Under the pieces are notes generated by a model. It saw only the letters and a program-made list of their open reading frames with translations, did no database searches and had not been told where the DNA came from. A program made the translations under genes and the position numbers. Shown piece after piece: positions 10,053-20,934 of a stretch of 64,000 nt of DNA. Numbering within the stretch: the stretch's first letter is position 1; every line of letters starts with the position of its first letter. Source of the stretch: Sternotherus odoratus. Lineage: Eukaryota > Chordata > Testudines > Kinosternidae. Location: positions 33,023,626 to 33,087,625 of the forward strand of contig JAVMKO010000004.1 of assembly GCA_032164245.1 (NCBI GenBank), read 5' to 3'.

Positions 10053-12960
10053 TTTTACTTTGACAGTTCTGTGAATTTTGCATAATTTTACTGGGACAAA
10101 ATGTTTTCGAGTCATACTCCTTGACCAGAACATGGCAGGACTAGAAGTAGGCGAATGACTAACCTTTCAGCTGGCCCATAATTTTAGGTGTGGTCAGCCA
10201 CAACTATGAAGCTCTTAAATGAATAAGAAGGAAAGCCAAGATTTTCAGTAATGAGTTTCTGATGTTAGGCCCTTATTTGAATTCCTAAATAGGTAGTTTA
10301 AAAAAATCAAAAAAAATCTGAGCACCTAGTGTTATGTTCCTGACATACACAAAGATAATTTAGAGTATTTTATGTTTTTGTTTTTTCTGGGAGGTTGAAA
10401 TGTAACACTACTTTATTTCTTAGCATTCAGAGTGGTCATACATATGAACCTAAAACCAGAGGGACAAAATAGGCTGCTCCCTAAAATAGAGCGGTATAAC
10501 TCACCTCACCTTATTCTAGACTGGCTGGCTACAGACTGACTGCTGCTACATCCAGATCACATGCCTCTCCACAGAACCTCACATCTCGCAAGTAGGAGTA
10601 GGAAACCCCTGAAAATTTAGAGTGACAGCTTTCAGTTGTAACATAGCCTTCAATATGCCATATCTAACACCACCTATTGACATCAATGGGAGCTACTGAG
10701 CACTTTTACATATGTCAAAGATGGAGACAGGCACAGAGACTGCAAAGAGCAGGTAAAACGGTAGGTACAGCATCCGATGCAAAGTAAATTTTAGTGTGTG
10801 GGTGTAGGATTGGCCCAGGCTCTATAACTAAGAAAAATATAGAACCAGACTTTTGAAGACAAGCCACACCGCCAGGGCTGGACTCAAAGAACTCGGCCTT
10901 CTGGCTAAGAAAGCATTATCTAAGAAGTTATATGTATTGGTGTGGTGTTAACAAGAGGCCAACCTGAGTCATAGGACTGATTTAAGCGTGTTCAATTTTG
11001 ACAGTCTGGTAATTACTGAATTTCTATTGCATGTGGATAAAAGGAGACCTGTCAGGCAGTTACACAGTTTGGACCATGGGAATTTGAACCATGATGTTTT
11101 TACTATGTCTATTTAAAGGTGTTGCCTTCTATTAAACTAGAAACTGCTGGTTCTAGTATTTGATGGCATTTTCTGCTTCAGATCTATTGGGGATGGATGA
11201 GGGTCCTGGAAGCATGATGGTCTTTGAACACACCCTCCAAAATGAAATGATGTGCAGTAGTTTCTGAACATCTGGGTAAACAGTACAATATTAACCTTTC
11301 AACAGATTGGTTAGCAAGAACTTCTTTTAATCTAAGCCATATTCATGGGTTGTTCTGAATTTAATGAAATTCCTCAACCCCTTTTCATACTTAAATGATG
11401 TGAAACCAATTAGTCTGTATTTATCTCTGAAGTTTTTCATCATTATTACTTTGTCATGGAATTACATTAAACATTTATTTCTTGGGGTTCTCTTAAAATA
11501 AAGGAAACTTGTGAAATTGTCAGCTCATGTGCCATGTTTTACTCTGAGCTACATGCTGTCTGATGCACTGTGAATTTTAGAGGCCTCTGATCTTTCATAA
11601 CCATTTCCATTCTTATCTACACATTTGAAAATTCCTCATCTGTGGTCCCTATAAATGTGATTATTAAGACTTAGGCAGTTTCCATATTCTCTGGTTGTAA
11701 AGACCTATAGTAAATCATTTCCTCATCCTTTGTGCTGCAGCATTTTCCATTATTTTATTAAGTTTTCTTTTCTTCTTTTACCATTTGTCTGATAGGCACA
11801 TAATATTATAAGATGATAATCTACATGCTTTGATTTTGGGGTTTCAAGCTCCAATTTATTTTATATTTAACATTTTTTTACCAGCTCTGTTTCCTTTTAA
11901 ATATTTTTTTATTTTTACGATTAACCGATAAAGGAACCCTGACCTTAGTTAGCCTAATCTATGATGTTGAAGTAAGCTTGAAATGTAACAGTCACCCATG
12001 TATAGCCATTCATGGCTCTGAAAAGGTTAAATATTCACAGGAATCAGAAGTCAATGAAAAAGTAAATTACAATGGAGGGAAATTATCAAGGGACTAAGGG
12101 AGTCAAGACTGTGTTTTACTGAAAAACATTGGAACGTATGCTCCTGAATCCTTTCAGCCCTTTTGAAAATCATTCACAAGAATCTTACACTTATGAATTT
12201 TGGGATATAAATAACCATAAATTTTTAAGCTTCTAAAATAAACCACTGTTCAGATATATATTTAAATGGCTGGAAAAAATCATGAGGAGCCTTATCGTTA
12301 TTGTAAAAGAACCTTGGATTATTTTTTAATTCTTGACATATCAACAATTCTGAACGTACACTTCCGGAAATCTTTTTCCCTTTCCCCTCTCCCACTGAAG
12401 AATGAAGGGAAAATATTCTATAGCTGCCTCAACTTTCTTGGTAATGCAACACTTCCTTAGTTTGCACAATTCTTATATTGATCAAAGCAGGAAATTTGAA
12501 ATCTTGCGTGACGAATCTGGTAGAGTGGACAAAAAAAAAAAAAAAAAGATTGCCATTATCTCCAAAACCATTTCTTGGTTTTCTGTCTTATCCTGTCCAG
12601 AATATCTATAACGGTTTCCTATGGAAGGTATTTTTATCCTTTCTATTGTTTTGGTTCTTTTCTATTTCTCTTGACCATCTACTCCGGTGTCCAAGCTCCA
12701 TCTGCTTTTCTCCTCACAGACACAATGTCTTTCCTCATCTACATGCTAAACCTTTGCCTCCAGCCCTGTTGTGTCTATTGTCTGATTCTGTTATCAGTTC
12801 CATGTCCTGGCCTTCTGAAATTCCAGACACTGTGTAGATAGAGCCAAGTTTCAGTTATACTCATTACGTCATATATCTCTCTGAATCCGTTGCCTGCAAT
12901 CTTGCTTAGTGTGCCCTTAGCTACCAAATAAATGTATTTCAATTTACTTCACTATTTTTC
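10053..12960. other. Unique AT-rich DNA
   Basis: No gene, LTR or LINE recognised over about 2.9 kb. A stretch near 10665-10700 (CTATTGACATCAATGGGAGC) resembles old palindromic repeats. A 17-bp A-run occupies 12531-12547. Overlapping frames at 12.4-12.84 kb are T/C-rich and have no domain. Confidence 0.5.
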
Positions 12961-13150
12961 TTATGGTATGTCTACGCTGCAAAACAAAGACAAACAAAAA
13001 AGATGTTCTTACTCAGGTTAGCAGTTCAAGTTAAAGTCTATAAAGGAGGCTAGGTTTGAATTTGACCTGCTAACTTGAGTTAAAAGCTGAATCGCCATGT
13101 CTTTACTGCAATTTCGACCAGCGTTAGCTAATTTGAGTTAAGAGCACATA
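12961..13150. mobile_element. Candidate MITE fragment
   Basis: It begins TATGGTATGTCTACGCTGCA, the TATGTCTACACTGC type of end common to reptile hAT MITEs. Inside, GGTTAGCAGTTCAAGTTAAA and CTGCTAACTTGAGTTAAAAG are partial inverse copies. The right end and TSD are not resolved. Confidence 0.4.
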
Positions 13151-13328
13151 CTTTTAGAAACAATAATCTTTCCAGGCTTCTGCTCTGCCCTTCCCTCCAT
13201 TCCATCCACTGTGGTTTTGTTATGTGGCTGTTACTTGTCAACAGTATTTCACTAGGGATAAGTGGGTGGTGTTGTAACATAGATAATCATCCGAGGCTAC
13301 TGATGTCACATAACTAGAAATGGACTTG

Positions 13329-13572
13329 GACTGAATCAGGGCTGGCTCCAGGCACCAGTGCAACGTTTGCCGTCAGGGCAGCAGTTAGACTGTTTTCGGC
13401 GGCATGCCTGCAGGAGGTCTGCAGCTGCTGTGGATTTGTTGGCATTTCGGTGGTGGGGATGACGAGGCCAGGGGACCCGTGGACCTCCTGCAGAAATGCC
13501 AGGTACACTGGCGTGCCGCAGAACTTCCGCGCTTGGGGCAGCAAAAACCTTAGAGCCGCCCCTGAACTGAAT
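13329..13572. mobile_element. hAT MITE with 8-bp TSD (copy 1)
   Basis: The element (13337-13564) starts CAGGGCTGGCTCC and ends GAGCCGCCCCTG, an inverted pair. It is flanked by GACTGAAT and AACTGAAT, an 8-bp TSD with one mismatch, the hAT length. The interior has GGCGGCAT, CTGCAGGAGGTC and CTTGGGGCAGCAAAAACCTT, all shared with the copy at 32.4 kb. It is non-autonomous; the frames across it are not genes. Confidence 0.85.
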
Positions 13573-14050
13573 GCACCCATCCCCTTGAATCTGGGAGAAA
13601 TTTGCCTCCAGATTTGATAGTGAGCATTAGAGTTTAGGTTTCTCAGTATAATGGGCTGAACAAGGATTAAATCCAAACACTGTCAGATTTAGGGGAAATT
13701 AAAAAACTAGTTCAGCCACGAGAAGATCTCAGTGATGTTGCTGAGAGGAGGCATTTAATACATTTTTTTTCTTACCAGGATTTATGTATAATATCACCTG
13801 GGTTGGCTTTAGGCACCAGCAGAAGACAAGTCCATGACTTCATGCCAAGATTTTTTTGGTTTGGCTGTACCAAAAAAAGAAAAAAGTTGATTTAGAACTA
13901 AATATGATTTTTTAAATTTTGTTTTTGTTTTTTGGGTATCACTGGAACAAAAGTCACTCAAATCAAACAATTTGACATTTTTTTTAAACGAAAAGTTGAT
14001 TCAAATCCATTTCAGGAGCATTTTCTTGCTCTTCACACTAGCATGATCTC
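13573..14050. other. AT-rich DNA with low-complexity stretch
   Basis: 13880-14040 is rich in TTTTGTTT and AAATC words and may be a decayed copy of the AT-rich repeat seen at 48.3-48.7 kb. No gene was seen. Confidence 0.3.
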
Positions 14051-14054
14051 AAAT

Positions 14055-14215
14055 TGTGATGTAAATGACATAGTACTACCTTAAAGTGCACAATGGCACC
14101 TTTAGTGTGCACCAGCAGGGTCTATCTGGATCAATTACTATACAACATATTAGTGTACTTCAGAAATCACACTCCTGTAGTGCACATTACTCCACCATGT
14201 AGACAAGCTGTTAGT
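14055..14215. mobile_element. MITE fragment
   Basis: GTGCACCAGCAGGGTCTATC, CACTCCTGTAGTGCACATTA and a right end CATGTAGACAAGC match a common turtle MITE pattern in which GTGCAC words are followed by TGTAGACAAGCCC. A further TTTTGTAGTGTAGACCAGG end at about 14495-14515 may belong to a second fragment. Confidence 0.45.
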
Positions 14216-15045
14216 CTGTGGGTTTGGAGGAGAGGAGAGACCATTTGTGAGGCTTGCTTCGAGTGCATGTGCCTTGTGACTGAATGCATTAGAGAAGCTG
14301 CTGTACAGTGGAAAGTTTAGTATTGAGATTATCACCCCACTTAACCTTATCCAAGCCAAACTTCTCCTTGATCCCTCAGTTGCCATTTTATTTTCTCCTT
14401 TCTTTTCCAGTGGTCTGAGAGTAAAGGGGCTGGTTTGCCTCAAGTTATAGGCACATGCACAAATAGGTTGACATACTTCATCTGGCCTCAACCTGATTTT
14501 GTAGTGTAGACCAGGACTTAGTCATGCAGTCCCTGAGTGAAAAAGACAGTATAAAAAATGGTAGCAATATGAAGAGACAAATGATATGTGATATCTGCAA
14601 CATCATCGTTTGAAATGTGGTCTCCAGCCATGTGGTCAGTTTATAGATCACAATTTCTGCAGCTGATTAATAGCTTCTCCCAAAATATTGGTTGAGTTTA
14701 TCTTTACTGTCTTGAAAATTTCTTTATAGAATAAGAATAGTGTTAATTTTCTTCTAAGTAATATAACACATACAGTGGATGGATGGCAGCTTGATCTTGT
14801 GTTTAAAGTCCAGAAAAGGGAATTAGGAAATCTGGATTCTGTTCTTTGGAGGAGACATGGTTAAAATGTGCTGCGATCTGGTTGTCCTCGGTCGGCAGAT
14901 GGTCCCTGGGGAGCATTGCAGCTAGTGTTTCTCTCTGGTGTACTGAGATAGGGTAAAGAATTAGGGAGTTATAACCAGTTTCCTAATGGTCCCTCCACCT
15001 CATTCTGCTTTGAATACTCAGAAAAACTAAGACTGGCCTCCAGAG
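14216..15045. other. Unique DNA
   Basis: Nothing recognisable apart from the possible MITE end near 14.5 kb. A 113-codon frame on the minus strand (14150-14491) overlaps that repeat and has no domain. Confidence 0.45.
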
Positions 15046-15049
15046 TGTG

Positions 15050-15170
15050 ACTTGGGCAAGTCACCTAACCACTTGGTGTCTCTGTTTCCTTATCTGTAGA
15101 ATAGAAATAATATTTCTCATAGGTTTATTTTGAAATTTAAGTAATTAATACTCTTGAAGTGCTTTGAAAT
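15050..15170 (-). repeat. MIR-like SINE, reverse orientation
   Basis: GGGCAAGTCACCTAACCACT, CTCTGTTTCCTTATCTGTAG and the downstream AAGTGCTTTGAAATATT follow the reverse complement of the MIR consensus step by step. Confidence 0.8.
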
Positions 15171-16545
15171 ATTGGACAGAAGACACTGTAGTATGATTGT
15201 GCAGTTTATTGACATAACTGTTATGATGTTTTATTAATTAGCCTATCTTAAACCAACTGTAAATAGCTAGTTAGAAGTTGCTCTTTAAGGATTCAATTTT
15301 TTTACTGACAATACCGGAGATTCTTCAGAGTGATCATTTAAGACCAGGCCTTGCTTGCTGTAGATGGTCTTCAATACACGTCTCACAGTACCCTTAAACC
15401 ATAATCCATGAAACCATCTCCTCCCTTGCACCACTTCCTTTGAGCTGGAATCCTGCAGCAGAGGATAGTTCAGTACTACATGCCCCATTAAAGGAGCTCA
15501 TACAGCATCCTGGTTCTCTAGCTTGGGATGGGGTTAAAAGCAAACTGGCACCTAAAAAGTGCTTCAGAAGACTGGGAAGGGAAATACTGATGGCCTGGCA
15601 ATGATTTATAATATTATATTAGAAAAGTAAATACTTGCATGATACAGCAGAACCTGTCAGTGAGTGTAAAACAAAGAGTTGCCAGTGCCATACTACACAG
15701 CTTTCCAAACCACTAAACCTGCTGCTCGGCCTAGCCTTCTCTCCCTTCCAAGCCCTCATAAAAATTTATTACAGATGGGAATTGAGAAACTACAGAAAAA
15801 TCATTCAGTGCTCTTACAGCATCACTGCCTCACAGGTACTTCCCCCCCCCCCCCCATCAGGGAAGTCTCTCTCCAGCATGGTTTAATTCTTTCTTCCAAA
15901 CTGCAAAGAGAGAATTTTATTGCTCTTCCTGGGATAAACAAGGGATAAAGTATCAAAAAGCTGTATATGTGCAGGATAGACTTCAGTCATTCTTGCAATT
16001 GCAGGCACAGTTTTAGCTGCTGGGCAAAGAGCTTTGATGCTATTCTTAGCCCAAGTATGATTTGGCTCATGGGGTTTTAGGGTAACTAACTGCCCAATAT
16101 ATCAGAACAGGACAGTTGTGTGTAATTTGGCTTCACTTCTGCTATGTATCCATCATTACATCAGGGCATATAAAAGTCCAAATGAAAGCAGGCGTAGAAG
16201 ACAGAGTGATTTGAGCTTGGAATTGAGGGCAGCAGTAAGGGGGTGATATACATATACACTGGAGACCAGATCTTGGCTGGTATCCTGTTCTTTTAAGCCA
16301 CTTTGTCAGCACGAAGGAGACGGAGAGCTGGCTTAAAGGGCCAGTTGGAGATTTCTCTTGCAACGGATTACAGATGGCATTAATTTGGCATAGCTGTTTA
16401 TGCACTACTCACTCCCAGCATAATGGATGCATCAGGGACATCAGAATGCTACACTACATCTGTCTGGTGTCAATGGAATATCCTGCAGAGGGCATTACAG
16501 CAGGCAGAGGTTAGAGCAACCTCTAGGTTAGAGCACCAGACACTG
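15171..16545. other. Unique DNA with a poly(C) run
   Basis: C homopolymer at 15842-15855. 16140-16410 contains CTTTTAAGCCACTTTGTCAG and GAGCTGGCTTAAAGGGCCAG, a loose inverted pair that could be a decayed DNA element. No gene was seen. Confidence 0.4.
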
Positions 16546-16552
16546 AACTAGT

Positions 16553-17240
16553 CATAGATTCACAAAGTTTAAGGGCAGATGAGAGCACCATATCATGTAG
16601 TCTGACCTCCTGTCTATCATGGGTCACCAACACCACCCGGCACTATACACTAAACCCCACAACTGAAATTAGACCAAAATATTCCAGCCCATAGAAGACT
16701 AATCTATTATATGCCACAGGGAGAGAATAGGCGGGATTGAGGCCCCGTCAGTGGCAGGGAACCGATTAAATGAAATATGCCCAGATACTCCTGGCAAGTG
16801 ACTGGCATTCCATATTGCAGAGGAAGGTAACTCCCCCTGCTTGCTCCCATAATCACTGCCAATCGCAGCTGGGGGGAAATTCATTCCCCACCTCACATGT
16901 GGTAATCCGTTAGACCATAGCATGTGAAAACACTTGACAGAGAGGATGGGTTTTGCCACCTTAGAGCACTGACCCACCCCGTCCCATGTCCCATTTCCAG
17001 CCATGGTTATCTCAGCTGCTTCAGAGGAGGGAGACAAAAAACAAACAAAGATAATGAAACACCTCAAAGAGAATACAATTGGGGGAGGGGTTGGAGGAAT
17101 TTCTTCCTGCTCTCAGCAGGTAACCAGTTGAAGTCCTTAAGCAAGATTTTAGGAACATGAGACATGAACCAGAAGTGACCCCCAAGGCTGCCATGCCCTT
17201 CTTCCACATATCATCACGAGCAACAATCTCTGACTGCTCC
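16553..17240 (-). mobile_element. CR1 LINE 3' untranslated region
   Basis: The plus strand begins CATAGATTCACAAAGTTTAAGGG..TAGTCTGACCTCCTG, the inverse of the 3' tail of amniote CR1. It continues with GACCAAAATATTCCAGCCCA, TATGCCACAGGGAGAGAATA and CCTGGCAAGTGACTGGCATT, blocks I recognise from a turtle CR1 3' UTR subfamily. No reverse transcriptase remains, so this is the usual 5'-truncated copy. Frames on both strands within it are not genes. Confidence 0.8.
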
Positions 17241-19185
17241 CAGGATTAGGCTGGGTCGAATGGTGGAAGAAAGTCACCTATACTAACCCTTCTCAGATGT
17301 GCCAAACTCAGGTGTTTCTGAGGATCTGGCCCCAGATAGCAATAACAATGACATATACAATATGGTTATATTTATGGTTGAATAATGCACAAAAAACACA
17401 GCATTTACAAAGAAATAGGGTCAAGTAATACATTATAGCACTGATAATGTGGGGGAAACAGCAGTTTAACTCTTTGAGGATTGCACCGATGTGGTCCTAA
17501 ATCCAAATATTTACTTGGGCCCTGTATATTCATGTATATTCTTGATGTTAAGTACATGAACAGTATCTGCTTCAATGGGCCTGCTCCCAAACAAAGTTGT
17601 GCACAGGCTTGAGTTCTTGGCTGAACTGGGGCCTTGGCAAGCTTGTGAAGTGTCAAAATATACATATCTAGCACCAGAGAGAGAGAAATTAGTACACAAG
17701 TAATAGATAATGCCCTATGATAAGTTAGTTTGTGATGAACATCTTCACTCTCCCAGGAGGCTTGTATTAGAGTTATTCCTGCAATACCTGGAGCTCTTAA
17801 TTTTAGGAATTATTAGACAGGGTAAAAGGAAGAACATAACATTTTAAATCCACTCTACATCTGATTTTAATGCACTGAAAATATCTTTATGGAGAACTCA
17901 TTCCCCAATGAAATGCAGCATCTGACTACTGAATTTAGCATTTATTGGAAATATTGGGAGCAAATGGAATTGTGCTGAAATTTGAAACCACTCACCCACT
18001 ACTGAGTCACAGTGATTATATGTTAGTTCAAGTCATCACTGCTTTTTTCCCCAAGTATGTAGTGGTATGGCATGTCTATCTGTCTACATAACATGTATTG
18101 CATTGGTAATAACTATCCGTTGTCACAAAAATATATGCAATTTAAATTTATCCTATATATTATTGTTAGTGGTTTAAATAATATTTATTAAGCTCAATAA
18201 AATACAAATAGGAAACAGGAACTGTTTAACTCTAAAAATCATGCAACAAATATGTACAAGCACTTTGAGACTTGATTGGTGTTTGGTAATGAGCAGCAAG
18301 TTGAATAAATTACCCCCCCCCCCCCCAATCTCACTTAATGGTATTGAAAAGCAGAAAACCTTCTTATAAAAAAGCAAATAACAAGACAAGTGTATGAATT
18401 TAGCATATATCTGATTCAGTTACACTTGTGCCCTAAACCAAGATTAGATGGGCTGAGATAGTTTTTGTATGATTTGAACATTACTTTCATAAAATGTGTA
18501 ATTTAGTAAGATGTTACATGTATAAAAAGAACAAAACCTTTTAAAATCAATTCTCTCAAGAAACTACTTTTTGCTCTGTTGTTTATACCACAAATATATC
18601 TTACACTGAACATGAAGAGTGTTTTCTACATCCCTAGTCATGGTAAATTAAATCTGTTTCCAGATAGCCACTTTAAACTGGCTGCATACTTCTGTATGTT
18701 TCATACTTTGCAGTTTTTAAACTGTACCCGTTATAAAGTCTCAAAACATATAGAAATGGACGGTAACTGTGACTGCTACTTGTAAAACCAGGATAATCTA
18801 GCACAATACATAGACTATGGTAAGTGTAGAACAGAAAACAAGTTCTGAATAGGAGACTATCTCAGAACACAGGATCAGCCAATTCAGACATGCCAGTTGT
18901 GCTTGGTCAAGACTGTTATACACACCCAGACCTTCTGCAAAACAAACCTCAACCTTTCACCACCTTTACTCCTAAATACGGTTACTCCAGGGTGGTCTTA
19001 ACAGCCTACTAGATGATATTTGTCTTACATCTTTTCTCACAAAATGAGAGTTTGGCTTCCATAGTCTCTTGGCAGGTTAGAGATGCATAACCCATTTTGT
19101 TCCGCTGTGAGGAATATAGTATTTTGGCAGTTTTATTTGGGTCTTATATTTTCTGATTTGTGATAATAAAGTATGAACAAACAGC
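17241..19185. other. Unique AT-rich DNA with a poly(C) run
   Basis: C homopolymer at 18313-18326. Nothing else is recognised in roughly 1.9 kb. Confidence 0.5.
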
Positions 19186-19326
19186 TACCGTGTTTCCCCG
19201 AAAATAAGACAGTGTCTTATATTAATTTTTGCTCCCAAAATTACATTACATTATATTACAGCAAGAGGCAAAACTGGAAGTATGTCTTATTTTCAGGGGA
19301 TGTCTTACTTTCGGGGAAACAGGGTA
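19186..19326. mobile_element. Short MITE, TA target site (Tc1/mariner-like)
   Basis: The left end CCGTGTTTCCCCGAAAATAA and the right end, which inverted reads CCCTGTTTCCCCGAAAGTAA, form terminal inverted repeats of about 25 bp. Both ends are bordered by TA (19186-19187 and 19325-19326), as expected for Tc1/mariner-type insertion. The element is 137 bp without the TA and has no coding capacity. The superfamily is inferred from the TA alone. Confidence 0.75.
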
Positions 19327-19930
19327 GCTGTATCAAAAGGTAACCACCTCACATCCCCACCACACACCCAACCCTGCATGACAACAATGTTCTATCATTC
19401 TGTCCCCACTAGAGACCATGTCTCTCCCTCCCACTATGTGTATATAAAGAGGAAAATATGAATAAGTAATGTGAGCAAAGAAGAATATCTGGTTGAGATA
19501 AGAGTTTCCTTCAGATTGTTATTTGTAACTTAAAAGTCTTTGCTCACTTGCTGGATGAAGTCCATGAAGCACAGCTGGCAGCAATATACAGTGTGGGTTA
19601 TATGGCTTTGCTGTGATGGACATGCAAATACATATTTTTTGTGCAGACAAATGTACAAATATCTCAGCAGGATGATTGGGTAACGGAGCCAAGAAATCAA
19701 AAACTTGGCAATTGTACCGGTGGCTAAATCTATGGCTTCACTCCACACTCCAGCTATAATGGATACTTTAATTCATCTGAACTTAAATCTGATGCCTATT
19801 TCTAATTAGGGACATGTTCACAGAGGGGCATTTGAGTTCACCAACAACTCTCAATTACTTCCACATTAACCACATTTAACAGATTTCCAACTTGTGAACT
19901 ATCTGCTAAAAGCAATTGCACTAGAAGTTA
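19327..19930. other. Unique DNA
   Basis: No feature recognised. Confidence 0.5.
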
Positions 19931-19931
19931 T

Positions 19932-19985
19932 AAGACGAGGAAGACTTTGTAGCACCTTAGAGACTAACCAGTTTCTTTCAGTTTA
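19932..19985 (-). mobile_element. SINE fragment abutting a MITE
   Basis: AAGACGAGGAAGACTTTGTAGCACCTTAGAGACTAACCAG is the antisense of the SINE seen at 6.3 and 7.4 kb. It stops where the MITE at 19.99 kb begins, and I did not find the rest of the SINE beyond the MITE. Confidence 0.65.
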
Positions 19986-20212
19986 AGCATGTCTTCACTA
20001 GGACTTAACGTCGACTTTAATGACGTTAAGTCGAACTAAACGTGTACCTGTCTTCACCTGCATGCCCTTAAAATCGATTTAAAGGGCACTCAAAATTGAC
20101 TTTGTAACTCCTGCTTGACGAGAGAAGTAAGGCTAAAATCGACTTCTCTGCGTCTATTGTCAGTAAGTGAAGAGGCATCTGATGTTAAGCCTCCGACCTC
20201 CGAGCAGCCCCA

Positions 20213-20275
20213 CGGACCCCCCCGCCTGCCCAAACCACTCCGCAAACCCCCCCGCTCGCCCAAGCAGCCCGGCGC
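20213..20275 (-). repeat. Inverted copy of the minisatellite unit
   Basis: CGGACCCCCCCGCCTGCCCA..GCTCGCCCAAGCAGCCCGGCGC is the reverse complement of the 60-bp unit that is tandemly repeated immediately downstream, with a few substitutions and short indels. A 35-bp C-rich then G-rich spacer (20276-20310) separates it from the array. The start point was thus an inverted pair, one arm of which expanded. Confidence 0.85.
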
Positions 20276-20310
20276 CGGCTCCCCCTCCCCTCGGGCGGGC
20301 GGGGGGTCTG

Positions 20311-20735
20311 GCGCGGGGCTGCTTGGGCGAGCGGGGGGTTCGCGGAGCTGTTTGGGCGGGCGGGGGTCCGGTGCGGGGCTGCTTGGGCGAGCGGGGGGTT
20401 CGCGGAGCTGTTTGGGCGGGCGGGGGTCCGGTGCGGGGCTGCTTGGGCGAGCGGGGGGTTCGCGGAGCTGTTTGGGCGGGCGGGGGTCCGGCGCGGGGCT
20501 GCTTGGGCGAGCGGGGGGTTCGCGGAGCTGTTTGGGCGGGCGGGGGTCCGGCGCGGGGCTGCTTGGGCGAGCGGGGGGGGGGGGGGGGTTCGTGGAGCTG
20601 TTTGGGCAGCGGGGGGTCCAGCGCGGGGCTGCTTGGGCGAGCAGGGGGTTCGCGGAGCTGTTTGGGCAGGCGGGGGGTCCAGAGCGGGGCTGCTTGGGCG
20701 AGCGGGGGGTTCGCGGAGCTGTTTGGGCAGGCGGG
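20311..20735 (+). repeat. GC-rich minisatellite, 60-bp unit, about 7 copies
   Basis: Units start at 20311, 20371, 20431, 20491 and 20551, then about 20621 and 20682, each beginning GCGGGGCTGCTTGGGCGAGC and containing GCGGAGCTGTTTGGGC. The first units are almost identical. Later ones carry substitutions, and the fifth has an expanded G-run (about 20574-20588). The plus strand is G-rich, with many GGG runs. Because 60 is a multiple of 3 and stops are rare, long frames stay open on both strands. These are artefacts, not proteins. Confidence 0.95.
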
Positions 20736-20757
20736 GTGTGTGTGTGTGTGTGTGTGT
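20736..20757. repeat. (GT)n microsatellite at the array edge
   Basis: A GT dinucleotide run that grows directly out of the last minisatellite unit. Confidence 0.95.
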
Positions 20758-20934
20758 CCGGCACGCATTGCACTATGGACTACGTCGACCCCTGCAAAAG
20801 TTCTAGGACAGACAGTGTCGACCACTGTCGACCTGCTGTCCTGGTGGGGACACACTGATTCGATTTTCTAAAGTCGAGTTTAGAAAATCGAATTAAGGGA
20901 AATTGACCTAGTCCTGTAGTGAAGACATACCCAT

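Larger units (their letters stand above)
19986..20934. mobile_element. hAT-type MITE carrying a minisatellite
   Basis: Left end GCATGTCTTCACTAGGAC; the right end inverted reads GGGTATGTCTTCACTACAGG. Subterminal hairpins are present: ACTTAACGTC and GACGTTAAGT near 20.0 kb, and perfect 15-bp arms at 20858-20872 and 20879-20893 separated by six bases. Between these ends lies a GC-rich minisatellite of about 530 bp. TSDs are not clear because the left end sits against a SINE fragment. No transposase is present. Confidence 0.7.

Noticed and set aside
20090..20871. Four long frames (227-247 codons) on both strands as protein genes
   Set aside because: They are generated by a 60-bp minisatellite with a unit divisible by three. 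The predicted proteins are low-complexity on both strands, with no conserved domain.
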